From: Bugulina stolonifera
Taxonomy: Eukaryota > Bryozoa > Gymnolaemata > Cheilostomatida > Bugulidae
Reading direction: 5' to 3'
Assembly (NCBI GenBank): GCA_935421135.1
Contig: OW285189.1
Span: forward strand, 7,833,072 to 7,897,071
Length of the DNA stretch: 64,000 bases
Positions 6,977 to 18,637 of this stretch are shown in pieces. Position numbers and translations under genes: made by a program. Each line of letters starts with the position of its first letter. Within the stretch, counting starts at the first letter, position 1. A model generated the notes under the pieces. It had not been told where the DNA came from, searched no databases, and worked only from the letters and a program-made list of their open reading frames with translations.

Positions 6977-9425
6977 CAAAAGTCAATAATGCACTCAATT
7001 TCTGAAGGCATTATTTCATGTAATATGAGGTAGTAACTATTCATAGGAATATACAGTTCCACCATTGAAATTTGGTGTCTATATGCATATAGACACTAAT
7101 ATATACTATACTTTACACTACCCAAATAAATTTCAATGGAGAAAGTATACTCCATACCCAGGGTTGGGAATCTCTAATAGCATTCGATATTCGATAGCGA
7201 TTTTCGTTGGTCTATTCACCATCTATTCCACCTAATCGTTGGTTTCCAACAAAGCCATCGAAATGCATGTATTCATTGGTTTTATAGGGTTACAGCTGCA
7301 TTCGATTGTCACTAAGCTGCTAATTGATCTGCTAGTAATATTTAGCACAGGAAATAAACAAAAAGCCTCGTAGCTTAGTTGTTATCTTTTTAAAAAAAAA
7401 AATGGGTGATGAGCTGTTCTATTTAATAATAAAATAATAGCCTTTATTTGCAAGCTAGGATGAAATGTGAGTGACTAGCAATAAATAAGAAATAATAGCC
7501 TGGAATTTCTGGCTAAGATTTGCTGTACATATACATATTTGGAGGCTAAAAAGAAACATAAAGGTAGAGGAGATAACTCTAAACTATGAGAAAATGCAAA
7601 TAAAACTGGTAATATTAGGCACAGTTGTTATAACACTTTAAAGTAATAGACAAAATTAGTAAAGACAATAAATTTCTCCATTTTTACAAAAATTGTACCC
7701 ATATACATGCACATTTTCTAAAATCGTCATCGATTGTAAAATCGATTTAAGTGTGATGGGAGCAGGGGTGCAGTTCAGTCGTTATATATAGGTGTTATGT
7801 ACGTAAGCTATATGTGTCGTTGTAGGTCTGATGTATCGCACCACCCTTACTCCATCAACTAGGCCAGGGGGTTATCTGCGTGGATTCTCTAGGAGGTCCG
7901 AGCGGTCACATAAGTCAGGATGTATATTAAACAATACTATTTATATATGACAAGATGGGACAACTGAAGGACGACCAGCAACCTGTGTGACTAACTGAGT
8001 AACTCTAAATAATATGATAACGGCTCACTGGCCCAACTAATAAGCTATTCTAGAACGTGCAACTATGATATGACTGTATGCTCTATTCACGTGTAAATCT
8101 CACGTACTATTCCCCATGTATCATTAACCAATATATATATCTCAAGACTATTACGATTATACTCAATTCACAATTCGATTATACTCAATTCACAATTCGC
8201 TTTACGTAATTTATCCACTGAATTATCCACAATATCTTACACCATGCAAATTCGTAATACCATTTATATCCAAGATTATCACAATTACTTCAACAAGTAT
8301 CATACAATTTGTCTCCAAGAATTCCAAGTTCAATTACTAATTATCCACATTTATATCCACTTACAATATACGACTATCCCATCAATTTATCTACATCAAT
8401 ATATCGCTAGCTCAAGCATCAATGTATTACTTCACGTTTTACGTTCATCTATACCTTATACATATACATATTCAATATAACTCCACTTTGATTTCCTTTC
8501 ATATCCCTTGTTCTATTTACTTATTCAATCCACAATCTATTTAACGAGAGAACAGGGATTATACATAAAATACACATATTAAAATACAAAGCTAGATAAA
8601 ATATTCATGACTTACTGTACTAGAGAAAAATACTAAGTCAGTAAACAACTAAAATAGTAAACACAGTAAGTGACTCGCTAACCAAAGCGGCAAGTAAGTA
8701 AGTTAGTAAGCAAGTTAGCGAGCGCATAATCTATAATGTCCTTTCTTTTTATACTTTTTGTGATACTCTATTACAATATAAAGCCTTTCCTATTGGCTAA
8801 AATATTCATATACAATAGTTATATCAATCTGTCATAGGGAGCTCAGTTGTCTATTTAATTTCTATTGGCTAGCTAAGAAAACACTGCAGGATATTAGATA
8901 ATTGTTACTGTTAGTTCTGCTTATCTGTATGGGCTATAATATAATGTAGGGGCGTGACTTGTGGTATATTATTCTGTAGTTATAGTCCTTTTTAATTCTC
9001 GTTGTACTGGTAGTTGAAGAGTGTGGCTTCTTGATAGTAACGTGTAGGAGTTGTTTCCACTTTTGAGGCGATAACTTCTGTTCTATAATGTTCATTCTTT
9101 TGGTTTGGAGTTGTCTGTTCTGGAGTGTTATTTTGGAGTTATTCTCTCCTGTAAGATAATGTTTATGAAGCTATGTTTGTCATTCTTTACATAAGTACAA
9201 TCATTGATTTGGTAAAGTAACAATCGAATGCTTGTATTCTTTGGTTTAATCAGCATAATCGAAAATCGGAAATCGAATGCAAAAGTAGATCAAAGTTCCC
9301 AAAGTTCCATACCTTGTACTACCTACATAAATTTCAATGGTGAAACTGTACATTCAGATGAATACTTACTACCTAATATTACATGAAATAATGCCTTTAG
9401 AAACTGGATGCACTATTGACTTTTG
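6977..9425. mobile_element. Foldback/MITE-like element with about 99-bp inverted ends, split by a hAT-like insertion
   Basis: The left end (6977-7075: CAAAAGTCAATA..., TTCTGAAGGCATTATTTCAT..., CCATTGAAATTT) is repeated in inverted orientation at 9327-9425 with few differences. Without the inner insertion the element is about 290 bp, mostly two arms, with a perfect internal palindrome GTGTCTATATGCATATAGACAC near 7074-7095. No coding sequence. I could not find a convincing target duplication outside the arms. Confidence 0.7.
7159..9305. mobile_element. hAT-like non-autonomous DNA transposon with 8-bp target duplication
   Basis: Flanked by a direct 8-bp repeat TCCATACC at 7151-7158 and 9306-9313. 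The left end CAGGGTTGGGAA is typical of hAT ends. The right end read inwards is ACTTTGGGAA, so it matches only in part. Both ends continue with related motifs (GCATTCGAT, GATTTTCG). 8-bp duplications are the hAT hallmark. The interior is AT-rich with no transposase-like frame; the longest ORF (8244-8480) is low-complexity. A 22-bp direct duplication sits at about 8150-8195. Confidence 0.7.
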
Positions 9426-11250
9426 CGTATTGGCTGACGACATGTTTCAGCATACGCAGACCTGGCCCACTGTGGCACGTAAAACGGTTGAATGGGATGC
9501 TGGTGTAACTCTGCCACAGGATCCGGCTGACAATCTTTACAAGTCCAGAAGGTCTTGATCTCGTGAAGGGCATCAGGTCGAAAAAGAGAAGGTGCCCTAC
9601 GAACGAGTGTTGGACCCTGGCTGACAGGAAACTGACAGAAACAGGACCCAGCCACGAGTTGGCTCACCCGAAGGACGACTACTACTGGAACAGCTGTACA
9701 AACTCAAGTGCCTTGATTCAAGAACAGTGAGTCAGCCATTGAAGGCGCCCCAGGCTCTTCAGTTAGTCTGGCCCCCAGCCTGCCCAAGATCCCGCTATGC
9801 GCAAGTCAACCCAATGGTTAGCCTCCACAGAGACGACTCCCAATCAACCAGCACACTGGTTTCAAAACAGAGGACCGACCACAGAAGTCGCCCCAGAGTC
9901 TACGCAGGCCAAAATGTCTGTGCCCGACTCAGCTCAGCCTGGGTCTACCCGATGGTCAACCTCCCCAGAGACAGCTGCCCACCCACTTAGGAAACAGCTA
10001 ATTTCAGTCCCAACCCAAGAGCTTAGTACACCTCATCTCTAAGCGTGTGTTGACGACCAATTCAAACACTATCACACGAAGCTGAAAAATGGCCGAGGCA
10101 TTGAAGAAGGAAGACTTCTCATCAAGACACTCAAGTCCATCTCCCAGGGATGAGGGCCTAGTAACCTGCGGAAAAAATCCCGCAGGATGTGCAGCCGATC
10201 TCGAGAATGGGGTCGTCCTCACGACTTTGACCCGTACCGCCTCCCTTCAAGGGCCTCCCCAACCCGGGTGTAAACCTGCACCTACCCACATACTTCAGTA
10301 CTCTAGAACTCTAGAACGCCAACACCCTGTCTTGTCTGCACTGGAGGGTCAGCCTTAGTCGACTAGGATTATCTCAACCTGTTTATCGACAGCCAAAATG
10401 ATTCTCCCAACTACCTTTCTATTCTAGAAACTCCAGGAACCGATCTTGTATCGCAGTCACCGCTGTGTTGGGTTTCAGCAGAGACCTAGAACTACAATGT
10501 ATGCACTTAGGATTGCTCGCTACAGAGGATGAGTGTCCTACTGCAGGATGTCTCACCTGGAGGGCATGGAGAAAGCTATTACTTTTTATGCTAGGCAAAA
10601 CTTCACCCGATAGTGTGATAGTGTGGTCTGTAAGTGTGGGATAAGCGCACCTGACGCCACAGCCGTCTACCAGCAGCACAAACAAGCTCGCCACGGGAGC
10701 ATACAATACGAAGCCAACTCCACTATGTTCCCGATAGTGGAACATCGGCTATGTTTACCTGTATAGCCACACAAGTCAGGCCAAAGCCTTTCGCACCCAA
10801 AAGCAGTCCACTTAAGGCAGAAGCAAGGGTGGCAGTCGTGAGACTTACGCCGAACCGGCTCCCAAGTCTTCCACTCCTATCGAGTGCAAGTCTTCTTGGG
10901 AAAGCTTTGCAAGCCCATGGAGGCAAGTACACAGGATGCCTGCATCTGAATCAGAATGCCAAGGGACAGACACTGAGGACATACCCAAGAGGTGCCCCAG
11001 GCCTCCTACTGCACTCTGTAAGCTTTGCAGAAAGGCTGAAGTCAGTGCCACTCCAGATACTCTAGCTACTAGCTCTGTTCTCTCCCCCCTATGCGGACAT
11101 CTTCCACCAACGTCTGAATTCTCCAGGAAAAGAACGCGCTTCTGCTCCACAATCAATAATGGACTAGGTCGTCTGATGCATCAGCTGCACTCACTACAGA
11201 ACAAACTCATACTGTGTACATGTACCTGCCGCCGCATTTAGTAAAAGGCT
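9426..11250 (+). pseudogene. Broken C-terminal ORF2 region of LTR element 2
   Basis: Matches in shifted frames to the second ORF of element 1: repeat-like segments (GSTRWSTSPETA region, 9797-10000); VRPKPFAPKSSPLKAEARVAVVRLTP in two pieces near 10770-10850, corresponding to GPKPFTIP...EARAAVVRLTP; and the C-terminal helical part (SEFSRKRTRFCSTI, LGRLMHQLHSL) near 11110-11220. Many stops and frameshifts; no long frame remains. Part of the original repeat/linker region is missing. Confidence 0.65.
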
Positions 11251-11357
11251 TTTGAAAGAAGAAGGTACAGAGAGAGATCACGCTGCGTATTCTCCAACCA
11301 AACTCTAAGGACTAAAGTCGAGATTCGGGGGGGGGGGGGGGGGGAGAGGGCGGAGGC

Positions 11358-11853
11358 TGTGTGGTATTTCCAGCTTACAATGACACGCAGACTCTTATAA
11401 TAACTGCATTGATTATATACTCTATGACAGCATGTATAACTTGCCTAAACCTGCATGTTATTATTGTCTATTATTCTTATGTAAGCTTTCAAATTTGCAT
11501 TATAGATTATCAAGTCTTTTCCACTACTGCAATTTATGGCCGATGGTCAGGAGGCAGGGAGGCAGTTCCATCCTCAGTTCCCTTAGACCATTAGCCCGAA
11601 CTCGTCCTCATACTCGATTACGACACTTTAAAAACTCTCATTTAAAGCATAAACATCAGACCTATGCCGGTCCTTCACTCATCAATGAGTCTAAGCATCG
11701 GGCTTACGTCCTGACTACAACACGAGGAGCTATACACTGTTCACCCTTTATGTAACGATGCAAGTACAACTTGGTCAACCATTTCCAATTCCAAAACCTT
11801 CGCACACTCGTGTCCACGTCAACACCCGTGTGAGCAACCCATAAAACATTACA
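11358..11853 (+). repeat. 3' LTR of element 2 (about 496 bp)
   Basis: Begins TGTGTGG right after a long G run and GAGAGGGCGGAGG (polypurine tract, about 11328-11357), and ends AACATTACA at 11853. Its end matches the 5' LTR remnant. It is shorter than the 803-bp LTR of element 1, and the two LTR classes share only their ends and a few blocks. The 22-bp satellite starts immediately after it. Confidence 0.65.
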
Positions 11854-12279
11854 GTATACTCTAGTCTAGTAGATTGTATACTTTCGTCTACTACAGTGTA
11901 TACTCTAGTCTACTACAGTGTATACTCTAGTCTACTACAGTGTATACTCTAGTCTACTACAGTGTATACTCTAGTCTACTGCAGTGTATACTCTAGTCTA
12001 CTACAGTGTATACTCTAGTCTACTACAGTGTGTACACTCTTTAGTCTACTACAGTGTATTACTCTATTCTACATGTACATGTACTAGAGTGCATACTCTA
12101 GTCTACTACAGTGTATGCTCTAGTCTATTACAGTGTATACTCTAGTCTACTACAGTGCATACTCTAGTCTACTACAGTGTATACTCTAGTCTACTACAGT
12201 GTATACTCTAGTCTACTACAGTGTATACTCTAGTCTACTACAATGTATACTCTAGTCTACTACAGTGTATACTCTATTC
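11854..12279. repeat. 22-bp satellite array 1 (about 19 copies)
   Basis: The monomer starts TACTACAGTGTATACTCTAG and is 22 bp long. Point variants and one disordered stretch (12030-12095) are visible. The array ends TATACTCTATTCC, followed by flank shared with the other two arrays. It lies about 140 bp beyond the poly(A) signal of gene A. Confidence 0.95.
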
Positions 12280-12519
12280 CAACAAGAAGACTATTAATTT
12301 ACATATTACAAGACACACTTTTACATGACATAGTCCTTCCTAATATTAGGAAGCTTCGTCAAGCAACTGTAAATATAAATGAAGAGAAAAACCTGGATCT
12401 AAATGTTTAATCACCAGTTTATTATAATATATATACAGTATAATATAAATATGCCTACATGAAATTTAACAGCTGTAGAGCAACCAGAAATCATACTATT
12501 TTGTACTAAATAATTAGTT

Positions 12520-14918
12520 CTATATCCCACATCCGTTGAGAACGTTTGCAATCGTCTGTGATGGTTTGTATCGTTTGTGTCTCATCAACGGGCTGGCAGC
12601 GGGCTTAGCTCTTGCTGGTGGTCGTGGTTTCATTTCATCTGATTGTACAGGAGCCTCCAATTCTTTGGATATCAGCTTTGACTCAAAGTTACTTGGCCCA
12701 GCTACATGTATTGTTTTAGTTGATGTAGGACTTGTGGTCTGGGTTGTGGTATCGGTGATTAGTCCAGTTGAAGTTGCAATCTTTGGCTGGGGTCTTCTAC
12801 TGGCTCTAGTTCCACATGGCTTTACGCTTGTCGGCTGGGGTATTGGTTGAGGTGTGAGGTCAGGTTTCGGTTGGGTTCTGGCCCGAGGTCTTAGCTGAGC
12901 TATGTGCTCCGGTTTAGCTTGGGGTCTGACCTGGGGTCTCAGTTGAGGTCTGGGCTCGGAATTTATTTGGGTTCTAAGCTGAGGTCTTAGTTGGGGTCTG
13001 GGGTCGGGTTTTGGTTGGTTTTTGGCCTGGGGTCTTAGCTGAGATACGTGGTCAGGTTTGGCTTGGGGTCTGATCTGATGTCTCAGTTGAGGTCTAGGCT
13101 CAGGATTTAGCTGGGTTCTAAGCTGAGGTCTTAGTTGAGGTCTGGGCTCGGTTTTTGGTTGAATTCTGGCTTGAGGTCTTAGTTGAGGTCTGTGCTCAGG
13201 TTTTGCTTGGGGTTTGGCCTGAGTTCTCCGTTGGGGTCTGGGCTCGGGATTTAGTTGAATTCTGAGCTGAGGTCTCAGTTCGGGTTTGGGTTCTGGTTCT
13301 GGTTGAAGTGTGGCCTGTCGTCTTAGATGACGTCTGAGCTCGGTTTTTGTTTGGAGCTTCGGCTGGTGTCTGAGCTGAGGTCTGAACTGGGGTTTCGGTT
13401 GGGGTCTCGTAGCATCAACTGGTGTGGTTGGTAGCAGTTTTTCTAGTTCTTTAAGTCCAGGGACAAAAGGAAGTTTAGGTGCTGTTGGTAACAGATACGC
13501 CCGGTAAAGCATCCTATCTCGTTCACTGGGAGTTTCAGCTACTAGTCGATCATATAGTGCTCGCTCGAAGAGGAATTCTCTTTCTTGCTTTTGTAGCGTC
13601 TTCTTCAAGGTGAGTAAGTGTTTGAGCCTTTTGTGTTGGTCTTCAATTAGCTCTTTTCGTATATTGCTTATGAGTGTAGGGGCCATTCTCTGCGCAACAG
13701 TGGTCTTTGGTATCTGTGGGGTGCGGGGTAGTTTTCTTTTACCCTAAAAGCAGAAATTTTTTGTATAAGGGACTTTTGTAGTCTGTTAATACTAGGGCAT
13801 TTTGTCATAGGAAGTTTAATTTTCACCAAGCGCTGTTCATCCACAATCAGAAGCATAGCTCAGCAAACTATATGGTTTACATTACAGGGTTAGGGGTTTC
13901 TTCTAATATTATCAATTACATAGAATGTCTCTGACGCAGAATAGTTAACTCAAAATTTTGGAAACAGTATATGCTTTTAGGGTGTACATATTGGTTCCAT
14001 GCTCTTCACTTACCTGCTTTAAATAGTCTCTTGCTCTTAGATAGTTATTGTAGCTCTTTGGAAATAGATTATTACACATCTCTTGCTTAGAATTTGTTGG
14101 TATTTTACCCTCGCTCATCTTTTGCACAGCAGGGATCTTGCTCTTGTGAGATGCCTTAATTAGATTTCTGTTGTTCATATTTATGTTTGCTAATTCAGGT
14201 CTCAAGATCTTGCTTAAAGGTTCGACGGTTACAGCAATGGCTGCATGACACTCGATTTCTATTGGGTCTGTCTCAATGGTGTCCGGGTCTTTTGCAGTAG
14301 GGCCTGTCTCAGCAGTTTCTGGGGCTGTCTCCACAGTTACTGGGCTTGTCTTTACAGTTGCTACACTCTCTTCACCAGTTTCTTCAATAGCTATTGGACC
14401 CGCCTGAAATGCTGCTTTACTATTCTCCATAGCAATGCTGTTGTTCTTTATATCTGTCTTCCTTCTTACCTTTTGATCATCAACTTCTACTCCCAAGGCT
14501 TGGCAAGCTCTTCTTAAGATGGTCATCTCTACTTTTAAATCTTTTAGCTCCCTGAGGACCTTTTCTAGAATTTGACTACCAGAGAAACAAACAAATATGG
14601 TGATTTAAATTATGGCCCTAATATAACGGAGCATTAAGAAACACCTAGGGCAAAGCTAGCAGTTAAGTAAGCTACCACACAGATACTTAGGTGATCCACC
14701 ACACAGGTAAGTAGGCCAGCTAATACACATGTACTTAGGTCAGTGAATATACAGGTACCCTTGCACATCCCAGTGTCTATACTGATAACATATACTTACA
14801 CTACATAGAACAACACTCACCTCTCCTTATTAGTTACGTCCGTCGAAGTATCAGCTAGATTCACAGAGCACTCTCTCTTGGATTCTGGGCTCCAGGTTAC
14901 TAGAGGAGTACACGACAT
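12520..14918 (-). CDS. Gene A: tandem-family protein, 3 coding exons, 627 aa, family unrecognised
   Basis: Exons: 14918-14821 (ATG; donor GAGAG|GTGAGT), 14575-14014 (acceptor GGTAG; donor CAG|GTAAGT), 13743-12520 (acceptor CTTTTAG; stop TAG). Phases join exactly (2+1, then 0). N-terminus MSCTPLVTWSPESKRE; residues 33-65 (SQILEKVLRELKDLKVEM) look like a coiled coil; then a Thr/Val/Glu-rich segment; a conserved helical part (NNYLRARDYLK to ERDRMLYRAYLL); a long Arg/Pro/Gln repeat; and a basic C-terminus (HKRYKPSQTIANVLNG). A poly(A) signal AATAAA lies at 12423-12418. Compared with gene B, the 5' half of exon 2 is missing and a new acceptor is used. I see no known domain. The model is supported by frame and by the two sister copies. 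Confidence 0.75.
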
Positions 14919-15429
14919 CGTGTAGTGTATTCTACACTTCACACTGAATCACCAACTCCACCTCTACGCAGCTAAAATAATATTGATATTCATGCGGTAA
15001 GCAACATTTCACCATTATCCCCTGTCACATTTAGAACAAGATGATGACCATGCACAGGGCATGTAAAAAACTGAACAAGTCCATTTCAATTTATTATTCT
15101 GTTAAAACCTATAAACAATAAACTTCATTGATGATGTATTATAATAACACTTACCAGGTATGAAGTCTGTACACAGATATTTGGATAATATAATATACAC
15201 AGATCTGTTCTATTTTATATTATAGTAGAACCGAGGTTGTATTATCGGGAATATCTCACAAGAACGATATGAATATCGTGTTGCGCATGAGAACAACTAG
15301 AATACAATGTATAACACTAGTAGGCATTCCAAAACAATCCTATTTCGATTGTTAGATCATGTTTGCAATGTGCAGAAATATTTTAAACAATGACAATGAC
15401 TCTAATTATTTTTCTATAAATCTCACAAA

Positions 15430-15874
15430 TTAAAGGTAGTGAGTTACAATACTAGGGCATGCACTCCACCTTGCAACAGTTACTGGGTCTTTTGCAACAG
15501 TTATTGGGTTCTCTGGAACAGTTTCTTCGGTTGCTGGACTCATCTCGACAGTTATCTCAACAGCTATGGAGCGTGTCTGAACTGTGACTTTACTATTCTC
15601 CATAGCAATGCTGTTGTCCTCTATATCCGTCTTCCTTCTTACCCTTCTTTCATCAACTTCTACTCCCAAAGCTTGGCAAGCTCTTCTTAGGATGGTCATC
15701 TCCACTTTTAAATCTTCTAGCTCTCTGAGGACCTTTTCTAGAATTTGACTACCAGAGAAATCTGCTGTGCTCATGGTAGACTCTTTCTTATTACACCTTT
15801 GCGAAGAGTGCTGCAACGCTGGCTGCTCTGAACTACTGGCCTGTGTAACTGATGTCCTTCGTGGTATTGATGAC
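15430..15874 (-). pseudogene. Exon-2-like fragment A' upstream of gene A
   Basis: Starts at an acceptor-like CCTTTAG|G and is open to a stop at 15430. It encodes the same start as exon 2 of gene B (QRCNKKESTMSTADFSG, coiled coil, ALGVEVDERRVRRKTDI), followed by a different repeat tail. A weak donor GCAAG|GTGGAG (near 15474) would leave phase 2 and could splice into exon 2 of gene A. So it may be an alternative exon, not debris. Copies B' and C' carry an in-frame TAA that A' lacks. Confidence 0.5.
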
Positions 15875-16378
15875 CTAAAGGATCGTGGACAAGTAGAGAC
15901 AAGTCTAGAACTAAAAAATAATAAATATGGTGAATTAAATTATCGTTCCAATACAATGATGCAAGAAGGTAAAAGATTATAAATATGGTGAATTAAATTA
16001 TGGTTCTAATACAAGGATGCAGGAAGAAAATCTCAGTACAGTACACGAGTGGACAAATCTCTCACATATCATGCGGTAGTGTACTCCTTGAACTGCACTA
16101 CTCATCATAATATGTGACAGTCAGCTGATAGTGAAGACTTCAATAGCGGACTATCCAAGTATATTATATCTTTAGTTCTTCCACGGGCTAATGTAGTTAT
16201 GCCTGTGTATTATAGCAATACTACATTTTATTTCCATCAACAATCAGCACTACCAAGTCACTTGAAGATTCACTGCTTCCCAGCAAAGTCAGCGATGCCA
16301 TGTACTTTACCTGTATATATATATTATAACATACACAAAACATGCATGCACTATATGGAATAAATATCAATATAATAC

Positions 16379-17090
16379 TATCTCACAAACACTAGGTCTC
16401 TTTGATGAGCGAGGAAAAGCCTAGATTGGCAAAAATGTGGAAGCAAGAGTTTGTCTCACTTAGTCCATACAGCTGAGGGAGTGCAAATAATTTTATTGAA
16501 ATCTGCATTGTTGTTGCTCCCTTAAATTTACAATTATGTGTATCACTCGTCTAATAACGGCTACATTGATCATTCTGGGTCCTAGGAAATCATTCCAGGC
16601 ATTTTGGTGAACAAAAGCAACGTTGGATGGTAAACTGTTACACGTAATGCAGATTGCCAGTGAGATAATCATAGGCAATGTATACCTTATTGTATAACAT
16701 TCAATCTTCAATTTGGATGATTGTACAAACATAGTAGTTAGTGTGGAGGGCTACATTTTCACTAATAGAAAGTTTAACATTTACCAATTAGTGCAGTGTA
16801 CGTATACATAATTGTGTCATAGAATATTGCTATACTCTGTTAGAAGTGAACTATTTGAGGAAGGCTCATCGATAGAACAGCTTAGAAGTTTGGGGTGTAT
16901 TAATGTATTAATTCCTCCCATCAAGGTTCTGGTGGAACCCAGGCTGACAGGGTGGTGGGAGGGACCTGAGAATTCTGAATGCCTGTTTAAGCATTATACA
17001 GGACAAGATTTTTTCATCTTAATTTGAAATAATATGAACCTAGTCCACCAATAGCCTGTGTGTTGATACTAAAAAGTTTCTGCCTTGAAG
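16379..17090. repeat. Spacer block R, copy 1
   Basis: Copy of 4540-5343. The minus-strand frame at 16732-16493 (79 codons) matches the frame at 4557-4925 only in part, because a deletion brings in a stop. A plus-strand frame (16812-17027) shares PPIKVLVEPRLTGWWEGPEN with 5068-5265. A 24-nt AT palindrome follows at about 17142-17165. Confidence 0.7.
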
Positions 17091-18479
17091 TCAATCACTG
17101 TTAGCAGTTTCAATTGCTGTTTCACTAACAATCAAAAATTAACTACTTATAATAATAATTATTATAAGTTATAATAATTAAGTATTATAACAGTAATAAT
17201 GTTAAATGATTATTCTTATTGGTGTATTTGTTTACAAGCAGATACCAACACAGTACATACTACGTCTTGGTATTACTGTAAAACTTCATTTTTATTAATA
17301 TTTTAATATACTGTGTGAAATATACAATGTGTCAGTACACAGTACACTGCGCTGACATTCGAACTTTGGTCAAAACTCAAAACTTTTTACACTGCTGAAG
17401 CAGCATACAAATGAGCGAAAATATTTCTGTCTACACAACCATGTGCTGCAAATCACGTTGCAGTATTTCCGGGTAGACTGAAGCTGAACCAATCATACTT
17501 CCTCCTCAACTCTAGTTTAGAACCTGTGTTCCAAGAAATTGTTGAGAGTCGCATTGTACATGTGGGCTGTTGTTCTGGTGTTTCATAAACAAACACCCCC
17601 AACCTTACAATATTGTAAACTACGCATTTGCGAAAGCCAAAATGTACGAACTGTGAACTCTAGTGCTTACTTACTGCATATATAGATAGCCTCATACCTC
17701 TACATGAAGGTATAAATTTAATTGCCATTAAAGTTTAAACTCTTTGACTTGTATTCAAGAGATATGCATTGTAGGTACAGCAGTACATATATATATGTGT
17801 ATAATTCTGTAACATTAGTATTCTGTTACTACTGACTTTATTTACTTTTCTGATTAAAATTCTAATGCAATCATATACAATCCTAAATATAGAACTGCAA
17901 TTTAAATTGATTGAATACATTACCAGAGGTTGTACTGATATAACTTGTCTGCGTTCCCCCAGTCTTACTATGATGCACCTGAGATATAACTCTGATTAGT
18001 GAATGACTATATTTAATATTTTCACTTTTATATTGAAGATTTACATCACTTGTGGAAGCAATTGTTCAAATGCATGCTATAACAAGTTAAGGTGCATTAG
18101 AAGATGTTCTAAACCAATAGTTCGAAACTGTGTAGACTACATTTAGAAGAACACAACTCCCAAATAATTAATTTTAATTAATCAATTTCATTAAATGAAT
18201 AAAAAAATAATATTAAAAATGAAACCTTATTGAAATCTGGTGATTGGGGTTTGGGGTTAGGCTTTTCGAACTGTCCTGTGTTGAACTGTCCACTTTTGAA
18301 ACGTCCTATTTCGACCTGCCCTTTTCGAACAGTTGCACATTCGGTGTAGTCTATGGGAACACATCATATTGCTGATGTAAACATCGGTGAACACATGTGA
18401 CCATGAATAGTTTTAATATACCTGTTGTTAAGAAACCCATATAGTTACACTACATGACTGTGTGTCATGTTTTTTGCAG
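17091..18479. other. Unit 1 spacer, no gene recognised
   Basis: AT-rich and duplicated at 26816-28012. It includes short motifs repeated in a row around 18258-18335 (CGAACTGTCC, GAACTGTCC, GAAACGTCC, GACCTGCCC), suggesting a worn minisatellite. No convincing coding frame. Confidence 0.5.
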
Positions 18480-18637
18480 CGTCCATAAGGAACCATTTAG
18501 TCGCTGAAGGATATGACATTCCTAGACGGGTTGAGCCTCCACAACCAAAGAGATCCGGCCCAGTATCGATATACTCCAACACCATCCATTCCACATCTCA
18601 GAGCCAATGCAGTGCTTCAGCTAAGGAACTGTTGTGA
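18480..18637 (+). CDS. Possible terminal exon, plus strand (copy 1)
   Basis: After a good acceptor (GTTTTTTGCAG|CG) a 52-codon frame runs to TGA, encoding NHLVAEGYDIPRRVEPPQ and later KRSGPVSIYSN, ending SASAKELL. The copy at 28013 has the same length and frame. No upstream exon was found. Differences between the copies are mostly amino-acid changing, so it may be a dead exon fragment. Family not recognised. Confidence 0.35.

Larger units (their letters stand above)
5344..11853 (+). mobile_element. LTR retroelement 2: degenerate relative of element 1, with nested insertions
   Basis: Same order as element 1: short 5' LTR remnant, primer-binding site, leader, broken Gag, frameshift stem, broken protease, broken long ORF, G-run polypurine tract, 3' LTR. 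All coding parts carry stops and frameshifts. The ends of the two LTRs (5344-5410 and the last 65 bp before 11853) share most bases, including CCCATAAAACATTACA. The 5' LTR is truncated: tandem-unit sequence runs up to about 5343 and joins the LTR in its middle. A foldback element (6977-9425) interrupts the region after the protease. Confidence 0.8.

Noticed and set aside
8244..8480. 78-codon ORF inside the hAT-like element as a transposase
   Set aside because: Ile/Tyr/His-rich translation of AT-rich repeats with no transposase motif.
11854..12279. CRISPR-like array
   Set aside because: The 22-bp units are contiguous with no unique spacers; this is a satellite.
12536..12850. Plus-strand open frame opposite exon 3 of gene A (similar ones at 22108 and 29213)
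   Set aside because: These are the reverse complement of the conserved minus-strand exon; the biased repeat keeps the opposite strand open by chance.
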